From the NCBI GenBank assembly GCA_014925825.1, contig JACGCK010000015.1, positions 1-64,000 of the forward strand: 64,000 bases of DNA. The letters run 5' to 3'. How positions within the stretch are numbered: position 1 is the stretch's first letter; each line of letters opens with the position of its first letter. Source of the DNA: Pholiota molesta. Its lineage: Eukaryota > Basidiomycota > Agaricomycetes > Agaricales > Strophariaceae. The notes beneath the pieces were generated by a model, which saw only the letters and a list, made by a program, of their open reading frames with translations, searched no databases and had not been told where the DNA came from. A program made the position numbers and the translations under genes. Of the stretch, positions 49,931 through 64,000 are shown piece by piece.

Positions 49931-50706
49931 CCAATCCGTTCTTTCTGTGTCCACAATGTTTATACGCGATAACGATCCTCATGTCAATTACATAGGTGCA
50001 TGGACATTGAATGGTACTCAATCTATGACCCAGCATAGCACGACGCTTTCCGGCTCCATCATCTCCCTAAAGTTCAATGGCAAGCTTTCCTCTTTTCCAC
50101 ATATCATAACAAACGCTAATGCCCTGCATATCAACAGGATCAGGTATCGTCGTATTTGGCACAGTCCCAGCGAGCAATGCTTCCAATCCACCACCGACGG
50201 CGGTATACACTCTAGATAATAAACCATTCGAAACTACCCTTCCTTTCGCCATATCTGACGTTCAGGATCAGCCTCTCTTTGCATCTATGGGCGGTTTGTC
50301 GGTCCAAGAACACCATATAGTCGTCAATGTTACCTCCGCGTCGACCGTACCTTATATTTTTGACAGCTTCTTCGTGTTTCCTGAGATGGGCTCTAATAAA
50401 GACGTCATTGGGCAAATACCTACGAGTGTCAACGTCTTTCCGACGGATACTGCGATCTCCAGCCCGACGACGACTAGCGCCACGCCGTCACTACAGGCAG
50501 CCTCTCCGGACGCTTCGCGTACTGCCTACGATCCACAAAAAATCATTCGCATTTTGGGGAGTTTTCTCGGAACGTTGATCTTCCTCATTTTCGGGGCAAT
50601 AATTGCGTACGCCGTAGTTCGCCGGCGCCTTGCAAAGAAGCAATGCGATACCAAAGAAAAGGTCGAAAAAGGCCGACCAGGTCAGCGATTGAAGTATTCA
50701 CTTTAA
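49931..50706 (+). CDS. Single-pass membrane/cell-surface protein, basidiomycete type (5' exon unresolved)
   Basis: The ectodomain begins RDNDPHVNYIGAWTLNGTQ and continues TQHSTTLSGSIISLKFN. A 58-base intron with a GC donor (50080-50137, GCAAGC...CAACAG) joins to GSGIVVFGTVPASN. Many basidiomycete surface proteins share this beta-sandwich-like pattern (DxDPxIxYxGxW, FNGxGVxVxGTVP). A Ser/Thr-rich stalk (SSPTTTSATPSLQAA) precedes one transmembrane helix (ILGSFLGTLIFLIFGAIIA), a basic stop-transfer (VVRRRLAKKQ) and a short cytoplasmic tail ending at 50706. The frame upstream of 49931 meets a stop, so an acceptor AATCAG near 49930 and a separate 5' exon with a signal peptide are likely but not found. 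Role unknown. Confidence 0.7.
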
Positions 50707-51339
50707 TTGACACCGCTCATTCCTTGAACCAAATTTTAGATACCATCTATACCAGCTTCACTTCTACAGAATCAATCATGCGATACGGCAGCGGTGTCTG
50801 GTCACCCTTTCGCTCTCCTAGGAGTCAATATTCTCGCAGCGAAGGACGTGCTGGCCAAGTTTCAACGCAGTCTACTAGCTTAAGAACATCGACGATTGAC
50901 AACGTTCTTCATCCTCCTCCCCTTCCACCGAAGCCCGCACTACTGCTCCCATCCCCAATCCCAAGATAGCATGTCGATCTTCTTTATTCATTTTTTATTC
51001 GTGCTCGGACACTGTAGCCACTGTCATTTGTACTTATATCTTACCATTCATTTACCACGTTTCTTCAGCGTAGGATCACCCTGACACTCCTCACACTCAA
51101 GTCATCAATGTAATTTAAACTAACATGTTACCCTTCACATGAATTAGTATTGATCATAGGTTTACATTGTATCAATGAGAATGCTTATTAATATTATGAC
51201 CGACATGGTGGAGATTTAACGTATATCTATACCAGATCTACGGAGGCAATAGTTTGGACATGTCAAAGTAAATTTTATACAGAGAATGCGAAAAGATAGC
51301 ATATGAAGGCGTTAAACGAAGACTGGCCATAACAATTGA
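50707..51339. other. Intergenic between convergent genes
   Basis: 3' flanks of the surface-protein gene (plus) and the malic enzyme (minus). No gene supported. Confidence 0.5.
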
Positions 51340-53603
<2,264 letters not shown>

Positions 53604-53711
53604 GTCGTGAAATTTACAGATATTAGGGTATAGGAGGATGCTGGGGTCGTTTCTGACTAGCAGAATGCTGGGGGTATTATTGAGAGTTTCCGTGAACTCT
53701 CTTGGAGCGTG

Positions 53712-53723
53712 CTTTATATATGT
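53712..53723 (-). promoter_or_regulatory. TATA box of the malic enzyme gene
   Basis: On the minus strand the sequence reads GACATATATAAAGC, about 110 bases upstream of the chosen ATG at 53603. Only about 175 bases of original upstream sequence remain before the hAT element at 53889. Confidence 0.55.
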
Positions 53724-53896
53724 CATTTGGCATAAATATCAACGCCGAGTCATGGTCAGCCATGGATCATGATGATCGGACTGAACCGTACGTTGCCTAG
53801 GCCGCCCTGATCCCGAAGTGGCATTGGATTGGTTTTCACGTTTCATCCTATGTTCAGCTTCAAATTGTTGGCAGATTCCCGTCCCCTTGTTGCAAC

Positions 53897-55412
53897 TAGT
53901 GTTGCCGCGAGGTGAGCTCACCTTGAGGTGAGTTGCACCTCAGCTCGGCCTCCTTCCGGATTTGGCAGCTTGAGGTCAGCTCAGCTCAAGGTAACTCGGA
54001 CTCTTTTTTAAACCTCCGGTTCTCGCTTAGGAGCACGGCGACACGGCAGATTTGTTCACATAGGCGTCAAATGTAATGATTAGAGCTGATAGAACCTGTA
54101 GAATACTTGATAATAAACACTTTTCCTGAATCCCTACCTATGTAGCAAGAAAGACATCAACATATAAGAAGGGCTGACTCCGTTAGGGATCGTAAGCACT
54201 ATTCTTATCAATGAGGCATATGTTGGTTGCCATTATCTGTCGCAAAAAACGCGAAAAGGGGGATACGTTGTCGTGTCTAGGACGCGTCGACGGTTGAATA
54301 ACGTTGAGTATCGACGCGTCTGTGTTTGTTGAACGTCTACGAAATGTACACACAATGCAAAGCAAAGAAATCATATAAATTGAAGATGCAAGGCCAGAAA
54401 ACAGTAGCAGCGCGATGTCTGCGTTAGCATGCAATTGCCCCGACCGTCAATCATATTCGTGCAATCAGCACGCTTCTTCTTCTCAGTCTACATACACCTA
54501 TTATTCTCCGGTATATTCACTTGCGCGCTCTCTCTCTTGCCCGACTGTTAGACCTGACTCCATTGACACCACCACCCCTGCAACGGAACCAGAGTCTGCG
54601 GAAGATGCTGCACGGCGGATTGACGACGAAGCGAGACGGGCCGTATCTGATGAGATCGCCGCTTATGAAGCTGAAGGTATCATCGAAGATGATCAGGAAA
54701 TCGACCTACTACATTTCTGGCAGGTGAAGTTATTCATATGTTGATTCCAGTGTTAGAGTTGTACTCATTCTCTACTTCCAGACATACAAATTCAAATACC
54801 CGCTTCTCTACAAGGTTGCCTTGGATGTTCTGCCTGTTCAGGCATCCGCAGTGCCTTGTGAACGCATTTTCTCGTCTAGCAAAGAAACCGATGCAGAGAG
54901 ACGCTCAAATCTCTCGATGTTTAAGATGGAGGAACTCCAAATTTTGAAATTCAGCTACCGAAAAGATCGCCTTAATTTTACTGATCACTTAATTTGCACG
55001 GAGCATGAGCTCTCTGTTCTTGATATTTCCCCTACAGAGGTCAGAGAATTAATGAGTCGGGGAGATATTGAAACATTAAATACATATATTAGCAAGTCTT
55101 GGGAAGGTTGGGGACAAGAACGGCCATAAACTGATGCTTCCTAACCAGATTTTTACCTTACATCTAGACTACTCTATAACACTACTACATGCTGCAAACA
55201 TCGTGTACCACTCGATATACATATTTTCTAATGCATTGTATCTTCATATCGGCACTGGCGGCATCGCTTTGAACGGGCATCCAAGCGATGCTATATATGG
55301 GACCGAGCTATCGAGCTACCGAGCCAAGGTGAGCTCCAAGGTAGCTCAAGGTGGTCTGAGTTTAAATTTGCTCACCTCAAGCTACCTCGGAGCTCACCTC
55401 GCGGCAACACTA
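53897..55412 (+). mobile_element. Internally deleted hAT transposon, 1.5 kb
   Basis: Ends TAGTGTTGCCGCGAGGTGAG and its inverse are flanked by the 8-bp duplication GTTGCAAC (53889-53896 and 55413-55420). Subterminal regions repeat AGCTCACCT/AGGTGAGCT-like motifs. The right half keeps the end of a hAT transposase; the body that would hold the catalytic residues is missing. It cannot move without help. It landed in the upstream region of the malic enzyme gene. Confidence 0.93.
54415..55129 (+). pseudogene. hAT transposase C-terminal fragment
   Basis: Two exons: an acidic stretch (EDAARRIDDEARRAVSDEIA) ending DLLHFWQ, then after a short intron KYPLLYKVALDVLPVQAS and AVPCERIFSSSKETDAERR. This is the C-terminal dimerisation domain of hAT transposases (YPLL..A.D.L..PAS...ER.FS). 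Everything N-terminal of it (BED finger, catalytic core) is missing, so this is a remnant. The tail ends at a stop at 55127-55129. Confidence 0.88.
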
Positions 55413-55420
55413 GTTGCAAC

Positions 55421-58400
55421 CCACTTGACGGCCGAAAATTTTCATCTTTTATCAGATGGCTGAGCGAACAGAACAGCATTTTTGAGATGCTGATGTTGTG
55501 CCGCAGAAATCTAGAGAAATCTGGGTGGCGATACATCCGTGGATTCGCAGCAACTTTTCAGAACTTTTCGCCATTCTCGTCATAGCTTCCAACTCTTTGT
55601 TTCCAGGCAAGCCGGACCCCCAGGCGTTCCAATCAACTGCCCCCTAATAATAGCATATGTAAATTTGGGGTCAGGCCACTTCGCAAGGCTGATCAAGGTA
55701 AAGCGAATGAATATGGCTTTTCAAAGCCGAAGCTTTCATAAATAAATGTTGGGGATGCTCACCTGAACGAAAATGTGGCCTATTCCCTGCAATTCGTTGG
55801 CAATTCGGGCGGATCCAAGTTCCAACAAAGCAACAACGTTTAAAGCGCACCCACCCCACAAGAATAATGTCCAGGGTGCGACTTCGGAGTTCATGACGGA
55901 GCATCGGTGTTACGCAAGTGCTCTTGCAACAGCACATGTACAGCACTCTCTATTGGTGCCACTCTGTTCTGGCCTGTGGCTGGCTGGCCGCGATAATTAG
56001 GTCCAGAGTCAAAGAAATTGTGTGGTAACCAGTCTGAGTACGCGATCTGTCACACTGACATGACATTTCACGTGCTTTGAATAACATTTCTCGTGATATT
56101 TGCAAGATATTTGTCCGTATTAGTACCCGACGCTCCCGTTGAATAGAATGCTCGCCGCAGCCTGGCATCTCTTCCGAGTCTTTCCCTCATGCCACCACAA
56201 TCGAATCATTCATCTATGAGGCTTTTAAATGAAATGGAACGCATGGAACATTATGTCAATATTTCCCCAAGACCACTGCTCCAATCATATTGCGCGTCAG
56301 CGGAAAGTTTATCTCCCAGAATCGCTCACTTGGTTTCTCGTACCGATGTGACGAGTCGACGACGGAATGCACGACAGAAGCGTCAAGACCAATGTGTACA
56401 AGGCTGCATGATGATGCTGGGAAAATAAAGAAGTTGAGTCAAATAGTAATACTTATTTCTACCCTCGCCTCAGATTTAAAGTTTTCCTTTTCCCAGAAGA
56501 AGCGCTTGATTCTGCTGGTTATCTCCTCACTCTGGTTTCTTGGACTGGCATTCAAGGCCCACGATTTGCACACCCAGACTACGTCGCTTTCTGACCGATT
56601 CTTCGACGGATTCTGGTCGAGACTTCTCCGTGGCCGTCGCATCTGTATTAAGAAGTGGAGCAAATTGACCATTCGAAGCGAAGAAAAGTTCAGCATCACA
56701 TCGTTTTCCCTACTTACTGGATAAGCAATGCCAAAATCACTAGGAACATGTCTCGTCTTCGCTTCGCTATATCCTCGTGCTCGGATTATCCCGCTACATT
56801 AAACTTGAAATCCTATCATTAAGAGTAGCGCATGGGCCCAGCGTGAAATTGCCTGCTGCGATGGAAAAGTAATCATTTTTGTGAATACAGGCAATATGTC
56901 TGTTATACATGTGAAGCTCCTGGTTGATGGAATGGCCACCTTGATTTCCTGGACCGTTGGATGGACATGGGCGACATGCGTATGGACCGGCATATCTCCC
57001 ATTGACACGACCTGTCTATTGGCCGGCTATCTTGGAGCTTCTTTTCCGACTCTCAGACTTCACCTTGACTGTACTACCTTCATTTGGATGATCCATCCTC
57101 ACACTTTCGATAACATGGGTAACAAGACGTTATATACGTTGACGCTTCAGGATCGACCTTTCTCCACTTGTCTTTCTGGTCCTCTAATGTCCATAAACTC
57201 ACTCGCCTTCAGGCGACTCTTGCCGTCTCCTACCTTCGAGCCGCATGCTTACAATACACCACATGAGTGTTGATCGGTTACTTCCAAGACGAAGTATCTG
57301 TTCTTCCTGAGTATCATGCATTTTTTTACCCGCCCATCGGACAGCGAAGCCAAATGTTCCTTCCTTCGACCATGATAGAATGTTCACCCACCACCATACT
57401 GAGCGCCACAGGAAGTACTTCTCCGTTTTCGCTTATGACAGGCCCCGCAAGCTCTGGATATCTGGCTATTCGCATATGCGTCAATTAGAATTACCCTGAT
57501 CTTTGGAAGTGGCAATTTCATTGGTCTGCTTCGTTTCTTGATCTCTTCTGACGGGCCGGTCGGTTCCATTTTCCGTTCTGAACTGATGTAGGCTGAGTAG
57601 AAACTCAATAATCCATGTGGAGGCAGTTTGCCTTTAATCAACTTTGGGCGATATGAAATCTTGACAGTATGCCGGTATCAATACACGCCGATTCCCGGAT
57701 ATTTGTATCTTAATCCGTATCCCCTGGAGTTCTGTATGAATCATCGCATTGAAGGGGGCTGGTTTGTTGTTGTTCCCAGTCTACATTTGATGTAATCTTC
57801 ACTGCGAGCGTTGAGTTGTGCATGTGTTGAATCGATTATATAGGTTATGGACATCCCGCGCGGGTCGATCGCTATGTTTATCGTGCCGAAACCGAAGCCC
57901 ATAGCATATTATCGGACCGGGGACACATGAATACCAAGTATGAATATGATTTGACGAAGGTGGCAGCCCTCGAATGACATGCAAGTTTTTGTTTCAATTA
58001 CAAGAAGGAATTCTGAACGAAGGGTCGCATTACATAGGTCCGAGACTTGACCGCGTCCTTCTGAGGTCTTCAATTGCGGATCGATGTCAACAGTATCGTA
58101 CTGATTATTCTGGACGTCCACCTTTCTCCCCTCGCATCTCTTTAATCTTGTATTCACAATTCAAATCACGGAACTAAATAACCAGTCCAGATCGGTACTA
58201 CGTACCTATGTAGGTCAAACAAGGCCATACCAAAGTATCATATGACTCTTGTGTCTTTCTGCCTTTTGTCCTTGTTGAGTCGGAACGGGATTACCGAGAG
58301 TTGATTTAAGGAATTATCCGAGTTATAGAGTTGCATATGCGGATATCATTAAACTTTTAGGTGGCTCGTATATGTCATTCCATATCCAAAAGGCGCCTGC

Positions 58401-61022
58401 CCTCGGTACTTCGGGCGCGTGTACCGGACATGGTCGCTGATGATGCGTAGGTAGTGAGTGCCCAATGGGCAGATTGTTTACTTTCGATTTGGTCTGGTGG
58501 GCTACTCATACTCACCTCTATGCAACGAAGTATCCGCAATCTTGGTCTAATCAGAGGCACCCTCATTTTCTGTATTACAATAGAGCCTATATCAGCGGAC
58601 GCCGTTCGAAGAAGATAATTCAGTCAAGTCAAGATCTTGATGATGACGGCCGCTTGCATTCACTGTGCGACTGTTATTTCCTAATCGCAAATTCTACGCC
58701 AGAGGATGAGACCATATGGCAACTTCGGCTCTGCAAATTGAGTAGAATCTCATACTTATCCGACTGCGTGGCCACAGTATCACTGTAGACAAATTAGGTA
58801 GGAACGTTCAACGACCTGATTAACTTGGTTCCTTATATTGGGGTATCTATGCTTAAGCTTGAGGGTTGTTATTCTGAACTTTTTTTAGATACAAGTGGCA
58901 CTTAGAAGAAGTCATCTATTTTCCGTCGGAGTACCGGACTACTCAAGGCCATGGACTCCCATCCACCATCCACGCCGGCTCAAATTGTAATGTGTGGGAG
59001 TATCGACGATATAGCTTTCATGGTATATTTCTTAATAGGAAAACTAGATAGATATGAGTGGTAACATATTTGACTGATGATATGAAGTTTGGACCGTGAA
59101 TGAATAAGCTGGAAATATATCAAAGTACCAGACTTGCTAACGCCATTGTACGCAATTCCTTGTCCATCTCCTAGGCTCAATCTCGCTCTCACTAACAGGT
59201 CGCTCGTCAAAGAGGTTATAAAGCCCAAGGCCTCAGATTTCTGTCATGCGCCTACATGCGTGGACGATCAGAATCAGAACTCAAAACAAGATGCCACGGA
59301 TTATGCTCCGACCTCCGGTACTTCTCCCAAGAAACACGGAGAACTCATGGATGCATTTGGAATATGAGGGGCATTGTGGTATAATTGAATTAGAGTCGTA
59401 ATACTTCTGGTATTCAGACAAGTAGATCCTCTGATCTGCTTCCTCCCTTCTGTTCGCTTTTGACTCCTGATATGCGGAAGATAAACAGGGATTCAACTAA
59501 TAGGATAATAAAGGCTACAGCCAGTTTTTCAGTTGTCTGCATTATCGGTATATTCTATTTAATGTCCGGTGTGAAACTCAAGTACTAAAAGCCAATGGCT
59601 GTTGTGGATCTTACTGCCTATGTGATCCCTGAGATTGACAGGGTGGAGAGATAGTCTCAAATTTGTAGCAATAGGTGCCGTTCTGAATCTACCGGGAGTT
59701 TCTGAAGACGATAAGAAATGCACTCCTTATGTCCTCCGACCGTTTTCTCAAGCGAAAATAGCGTCGCGAGCGTCCGCATACGCGGGAAACGGTGCAGTGG
59801 CTTAAATTGACCTACATGAACCCACCACATTGTTACTCCTTTCTCAGAGCTCGGTACAAGTTCAGAATTAGCTCACGCGGCTGTTTCCGTGTACTTACAT
59901 CTGCTATATCGTAATGAGGGAAATAGCTAACATGAAAGTCTAAGCGCCATACCGACAGACACGCATTGCGAATTATACGTGAAGTTGGGAGAGCAACTTT
60001 AGATTTCATTGAGTTATCATCCTGATAACGAAGCACTTTTCGGAGCGACCTTCCGAGGGTAGAATGCTCTGTCGCCTGTATATGAATGAATCAATTGTGT
60101 TGACTAAGTACTGGATAACGAACACTGTTTAAACACCATCTCCACTGACAAGTGACCCAAGAATAAGTAATCCCATCGGTGTCATTAAATTGCTAATGCA
60201 CAAATCACGCATCCAATACTCCCGACTTTGACAGTACTGTCTCACAGCCAGCTCACAGCCTAAGATCTGCGTGAAGCGATAGGCCATTCTTTGACAAAAT
60301 AACGCCAGTTATCTTGTTATTTAAGGGCCAAAATAAGCCTCGCCTGCGGGAAACGGCGCGAAGCCCGGTTGTACGTGACATCGGAAGACTAAGACTTATC
60401 CATGTAGTACTAGAAAGCTTCATGCTGTGCCCATGTACAAGCGAGTAGGAACGCAATCGTCTACCTCAGAGCGCGTATTATTTGGCGAATCAGTATTGAG
60501 TTTTCTTTTAGAATAATCTACCAAGTTTCCCATTACCGATAGCAAAACTTACTTTTGTGCATAGAGTTGTAGATCAGATTTTCTGTTTCCTTTTTCTGTT
60601 TCCTTTCATTTTCTACAAGGTTTTGACGTGATCCGTCATATATTCAAGCTCAGTGACATAAGTCGGAACATTGAACTACAGCGTCTGTGCAGAACATCAA
60701 GTTTGGTCTCGTGCAAAATTCAATTCTCTTCAACATTCTTCTGTTTTCTGTTTCTACTACGCATCCCAGCCCCAGATCTTGCCCAACTGAATGTTGTACA
60801 TAACGTACATCCTCGGGAGTCGATCACCGACCCATCCATCCCTGCACAAAAGAAGAAAGGAATCAGAAATGCGACTCTTCAGCATTGTCGCTTAAAGCGC
60901 CAGAAACAACGTCAATTCTATCGCAATAAATGTTTCATGAACGGAATAGAGAAGGAACAACAGTGTGTCCCAAGTCTGAATAAATGCCTGCGGCCATCCC
61001 TGCCTCATTTACTGCCATTCCG
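55421..61022. other. Gene-poor stretch of 5.6 kb
   Basis: No gene I can support. Several plus-strand frames (56290-56724, 56881-57488, 58465-58788) read like decayed coding sequence broken by stops in every phase, for example FAYDRPRKLWISGYSHMRQ near 57430-57490. No family could be named. No transposon ends or RNA genes recognised. Confidence 0.4.
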
Positions 61023-61905
61023 TTAGCGCCAAGCATGCAGGGCTCGAGCCGCTCGACCCTGCCTTGGGGGGCTCAAATCCAGTAATTGACCCAAAACGCA
61101 CTGGATCGGTGTGGCGCACAATCGAATAAAGGAACGCCCCCGACCCAGATCGACACGACAAAGGGAAGCCAAGGGGAGAAAAACAGAATGACGTACCCCA
61201 TCGACCACAACGAGCTCGCCGCAGACGTACATGCTCGCCTTGCTTGCAAGAAACACGACGGGGCCCGCAAAGTCCTCCGGCTCTCCCCAGCGCCCAGCCG
61301 GGATGCGCTCGCTGATTTGGCGCAAACGCGTCGGGTCCGCAAGCAGCTTCTCGTTCCTGTCAATGAGGCGTAACGTAAGTTTATGCATCCAATAATAACC
61401 ACTTGCTCTCTCGCTCGCACGGTTCATTAAATGATACCGGTTCAAAAGATTCGTGGAAATAGAGAGCAATGGAGGCGGAAGTGAAGCCAAATATAAGAAC
61501 GAGATCTCAGAACTTGAAGCTGTCTCCATCTCCGTCCCATGGACCAGCGAATGGACCGGATCCCACCGCTCTTCTTCAAACCGTGAGCACGCCAAGAACC
61601 AGAAGACAATGAAGGCACAAATATAGAATAAAAAAGTCAAAGAAAGAAAGACGCACATATCGGTTCTAACATATCCCGGAACTACCGCGTTCACGCGCAC
61701 ACCGTCCTTGCTCCACTCATTCGCGAGCGCCTTCACCATCTGTGCGATACCGCCTTTAGCCGCGGCATACGCCGGCACTGTGAGCCCGCCTTGGTACGAC
61801 AAGAGCGACGCGAAATGCACGATCGAGCCGCTGCGCCGTGGCAGCATGTGCGCGCCAGCTGCCTGTGAGAGCAGGAACGCGGACTTCAGATTTGTGGTCA
61901 GGACC
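61023..61905 (-). CDS. Short-chain dehydrogenase/reductase, 3' exons (5' part not found)
   Basis: A classical SDR oxidoreductase of the gluconate 3-dehydrogenase-like type. The first recognisable exon (TTNLKSAFLLSQAAG at about 61905) includes SIVHFASLLSYQGG and the catalytic YAAAK, then NEWSKDGVRVNAVVPGYVRTDM. A long intron of about 280-310 bases follows. The next exon has NEKLLADPTRLRQISERIP, GRWGEPEDFAGPVVFLAS and YVCGELVVVDG. A small last exon probably adds GRAARALHAWR with TAA at 61023-61025. The N-terminal Rossmann part with TGxxxGIG should lie upstream (higher coordinates), but I could not find it in 61906-64000. It may be beyond an unusually long intron, outside the window, or lost. 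Substrate unknown. Confidence 0.8.
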
Positions 61906-64000
61906 TATATCGAGAAATATGCCGGCATATGGGAATGGAAAACGGAGGAGCGGAGAAAGTAAGAGAGTTGGTCAGTAACTTCATCCCACATGAACGAAAA
62001 TACGCAACCCAAAAGGGATCCGGCCAAATGCAAAGATAAGAAGGAAAATGAAGCGCGAAATAGGAAATAGAGTGAGAGACTCCGAAAGGAAGATGGGCAA
62101 AAACAAAGTGAGATCGCCGCTATCGACGGCAAACGCCTCGGAGTGCGATGTTTTCTCACCCGCGGCGCGCGCGTCGGACGAGCCCAAACAGCCCAAAGAC
62201 CCCCATGCCACACGGACGCCCTCGTATCGCACTCGCGACCCTGCACAACGCACCACCATGCAAAAACCCGCCCGCCATAATCCGCCACAGCGAGTCCATG
62301 GGGCTAGGGCTCCAGCCTGCATCTCCTCGGGTTCCCCCCACCGCGCACCGCCCTCCGACATCCATGCCCACGCGCGGAGTCAGCATCGCCTAAGTGGCCT
62401 GTCGATTTATCACCCGCTTGACAGACAGGATCGCCACCAGCCAACAGCCCCTCGCGTGCGTATGCGAGGCCCCGCGTATCATGTCGTGCGTCGGATGTGC
62501 ATCGACATCAGTTCAGTACAGCGCCGCAGCCATCCAAAACTGAGCGGGGGAGGGCAACAGCAACAGGCAGGTGGCCATAGAGGGCATGGCGTGGCGCCGC
62601 CGTGCAAGGCCCTTTGCGGCCTTTCCCAAGAATAACTCCAGTCTCCTCCCATGGGACGCACGTCCCGGCGCCATCTCGGCCCAACGGGGGTCACGCCTGT
62701 GTATATGGGGGTAAGTAGTGGCACGGTCGACAGCGGAAGCGAGGTGATGGTGCGCAGAGCCCGCGGAGGAAGTTGATAACATACGCGCGGAGGAGATGGG
62801 GGACGAGGTTTTAGCGCGCGGACCAACGCAGAGTAGGGACATGGTCGGCGGTGGCATGGTGTGTGGCATGGGTGTGAGGATTAACGCTATAACGGCGTCA
62901 GTGATGTAACGGCATACCAATGAATGGCCTGGGGTGTGACGCGATGGAGATGATAAGCGTGGAAAGAGCCCAAAACAGGTCTCGCGGACATAACGCAGCA
63001 AGGAGATAGGGGAAAACGAGGACAACGATGAGGTTATAGTGACGAGAGAGTCAAGCAGGAAAGCGCGACGCGTTCAACATAGTAAATCCGCCGACGGTCG
63101 GTTCGATGGCGGGACAATGATGAGGTTATAGTGACGAGAGAGCCAAGCAAGAAAGCGCGACGCGTTCAACATAGCGAATTCGCCGACGGTCGGTTCGATG
63201 GCACCGTACACACGCACTCGGTGAAGCAAGCGACAGATAAACAAATGCTACATGCGCCGACGAGTCGATCCCAGGCGAATCAATCAGACTCGAGAAGCCG
63301 CGCGCCTATCTCTGGACCAAGCGGATGCGCCTTCTGATTCAGATCCCATGCTTTGAAGATCCTGTAAGTGCTGCAATCAATAGAATATGCGATCTCTGGC
63401 GATCCCACAGTCAGAACAAGGACCTAAGAGTGATGAAAAAGGAAAATACATACGTTGTCTTCGCGGTCTCACGGCCCTCATTGCCTACGTGAGCTGTATG
63501 GGCCGTGTTCCCTCTTGCGTTGGCGCGATTGAGCATGTGGTTGGGCGTGGTACGCGCTGGCGTCAGAAAACCCGATAAGAATCAGCCGATCGTCCCACCA
63601 TCGCCATCGTAAATGGCGTTGCCGTCGTCGCTAGCAGCACCTCCCAAACCTACGACACAGCGCTGATTGGCGCCTGCACAGCTGAGAACCCAGCCAATGA
63701 GACGAAACCAGCATCGCCGCAGTGCGGGAGCCCTTCAGCGCACCAAAGGCCGCAAAATCCGCACGCGCAGCAGGATGGGAGGGGGGCCACGCGCCAGCTG
63801 CCCGCACGGTGCATACGAGCACGAAGGACGTCGGCCACCAAAGAAACACCCGGGGGTGCTAATTGGCCCCAGCCATCGCTGTCGGATCTGGGCGTGTCCT
63901 TCCCCTCGGGCCTCCCGGTGTGTCGTGTCTCCCATGCCTCCAGTCGCCGAAAGCCGGTCCTCGTCCATGGGTTTGGTTTTTGGAGGGTTCGTACAGCGCC
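61906..64000. other. GC-rich right end, no gene resolved
   Basis: Long overlapping frames on both strands reflect high GC content rather than genes. The missing 5' exons of the SDR gene were looked for here and not found. A 92-bp tandem duplication is described separately. Confidence 0.4.
63029..63212. repeat. 92-bp tandem duplication
   Basis: Copy 1 from GATGAGGTTATAGTGACG near 63028 and copy 2 from the same text near 63120. Both run through GAAAGCGCGACGCGTTCAAC and CCGACGGTCGGTTCGATGGC with a few differences. Confidence 0.85.

Noticed and set aside
62048..63025. Long frames on both strands at the GC-rich right end
   Set aside because: No motifs, overlapping phases, and composition explains their openness.

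Overview
The window is fungal nuclear DNA, most likely from a mushroom-forming basidiomycete (Agaricomycetes). Genes are densely interrupted by short GT-AG introns of about 50-60 bases. The gene content also fits: an MRP-type ABC transporter in many exons, a SWI3/RSC8 subunit, an Old Yellow Enzyme, a malic enzyme, and a kinase-like family typical of Agaricomycetes. No species can be named from sequence alone.

Region 1 (1-14453) is one Ty3/gypsy chromovirus entering from beyond the left edge and ending in a short 3' LTR (14272-14453). Its pol (RT, RNase H, integrase, chromodomain) is followed by a second, spliced gene of about 695 codons at the usual env position; it has no membrane features and I do not recognise it. 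Three DNA elements with target-site duplications have inserted into these coding regions: a 904-bp hAT-type MITE, a 3.3-kb long-terminal-inverted-repeat element, and a 3.58-kb near-perfect palindrome carrying tRNA-like boxes. The retroelement itself sits inside a host acid-sphingomyelinase-like gene (14454-16107, minus), which is cut off at a conserved segment exactly where the LTR ends.

Region 2 (16.7-28.8 kb, all minus) holds ordinary host genes: a zinc alcohol dehydrogenase, a kinase-like gene with a frameshifted first exon, a SWI3/RSC8 chromatin-remodelling subunit, a proline-rich Zn2Cys6 transcription factor with one apparent one-base frameshift, and an NADH:flavin oxidoreductase of the Old Yellow Enzyme family.

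Region 3 (about 31-41.3 kb) is a tandem segmental duplication. Each unit holds a kinase-like gene and an unrecognised small gene, both on the minus strand. The left unit is longer because it also contains a 276-bp mariner-type MITE and a C-rich gene-free stretch. Kinase fragments lie at the left edge and at the junction, suggesting recombination between kinase copies.

Region 4 (42-55.4 kb) has a full-length MRP/ABCC transporter (plus), a single-pass cell-surface protein gene (plus) with a GC-AG intron, and a malic enzyme (minus) whose promoter lies next to an internally deleted hAT transposon with 8-bp target duplications.

Region 5 (55.4-64 kb) is mostly gene-poor, with degenerate sequence, the 3' exons of a short-chain dehydrogenase (61023-61905, minus), and a GC-rich right end with a 92-bp tandem duplication. 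Exon borders were read by eye; those quoted to the base were checked against splice consensus and frame.
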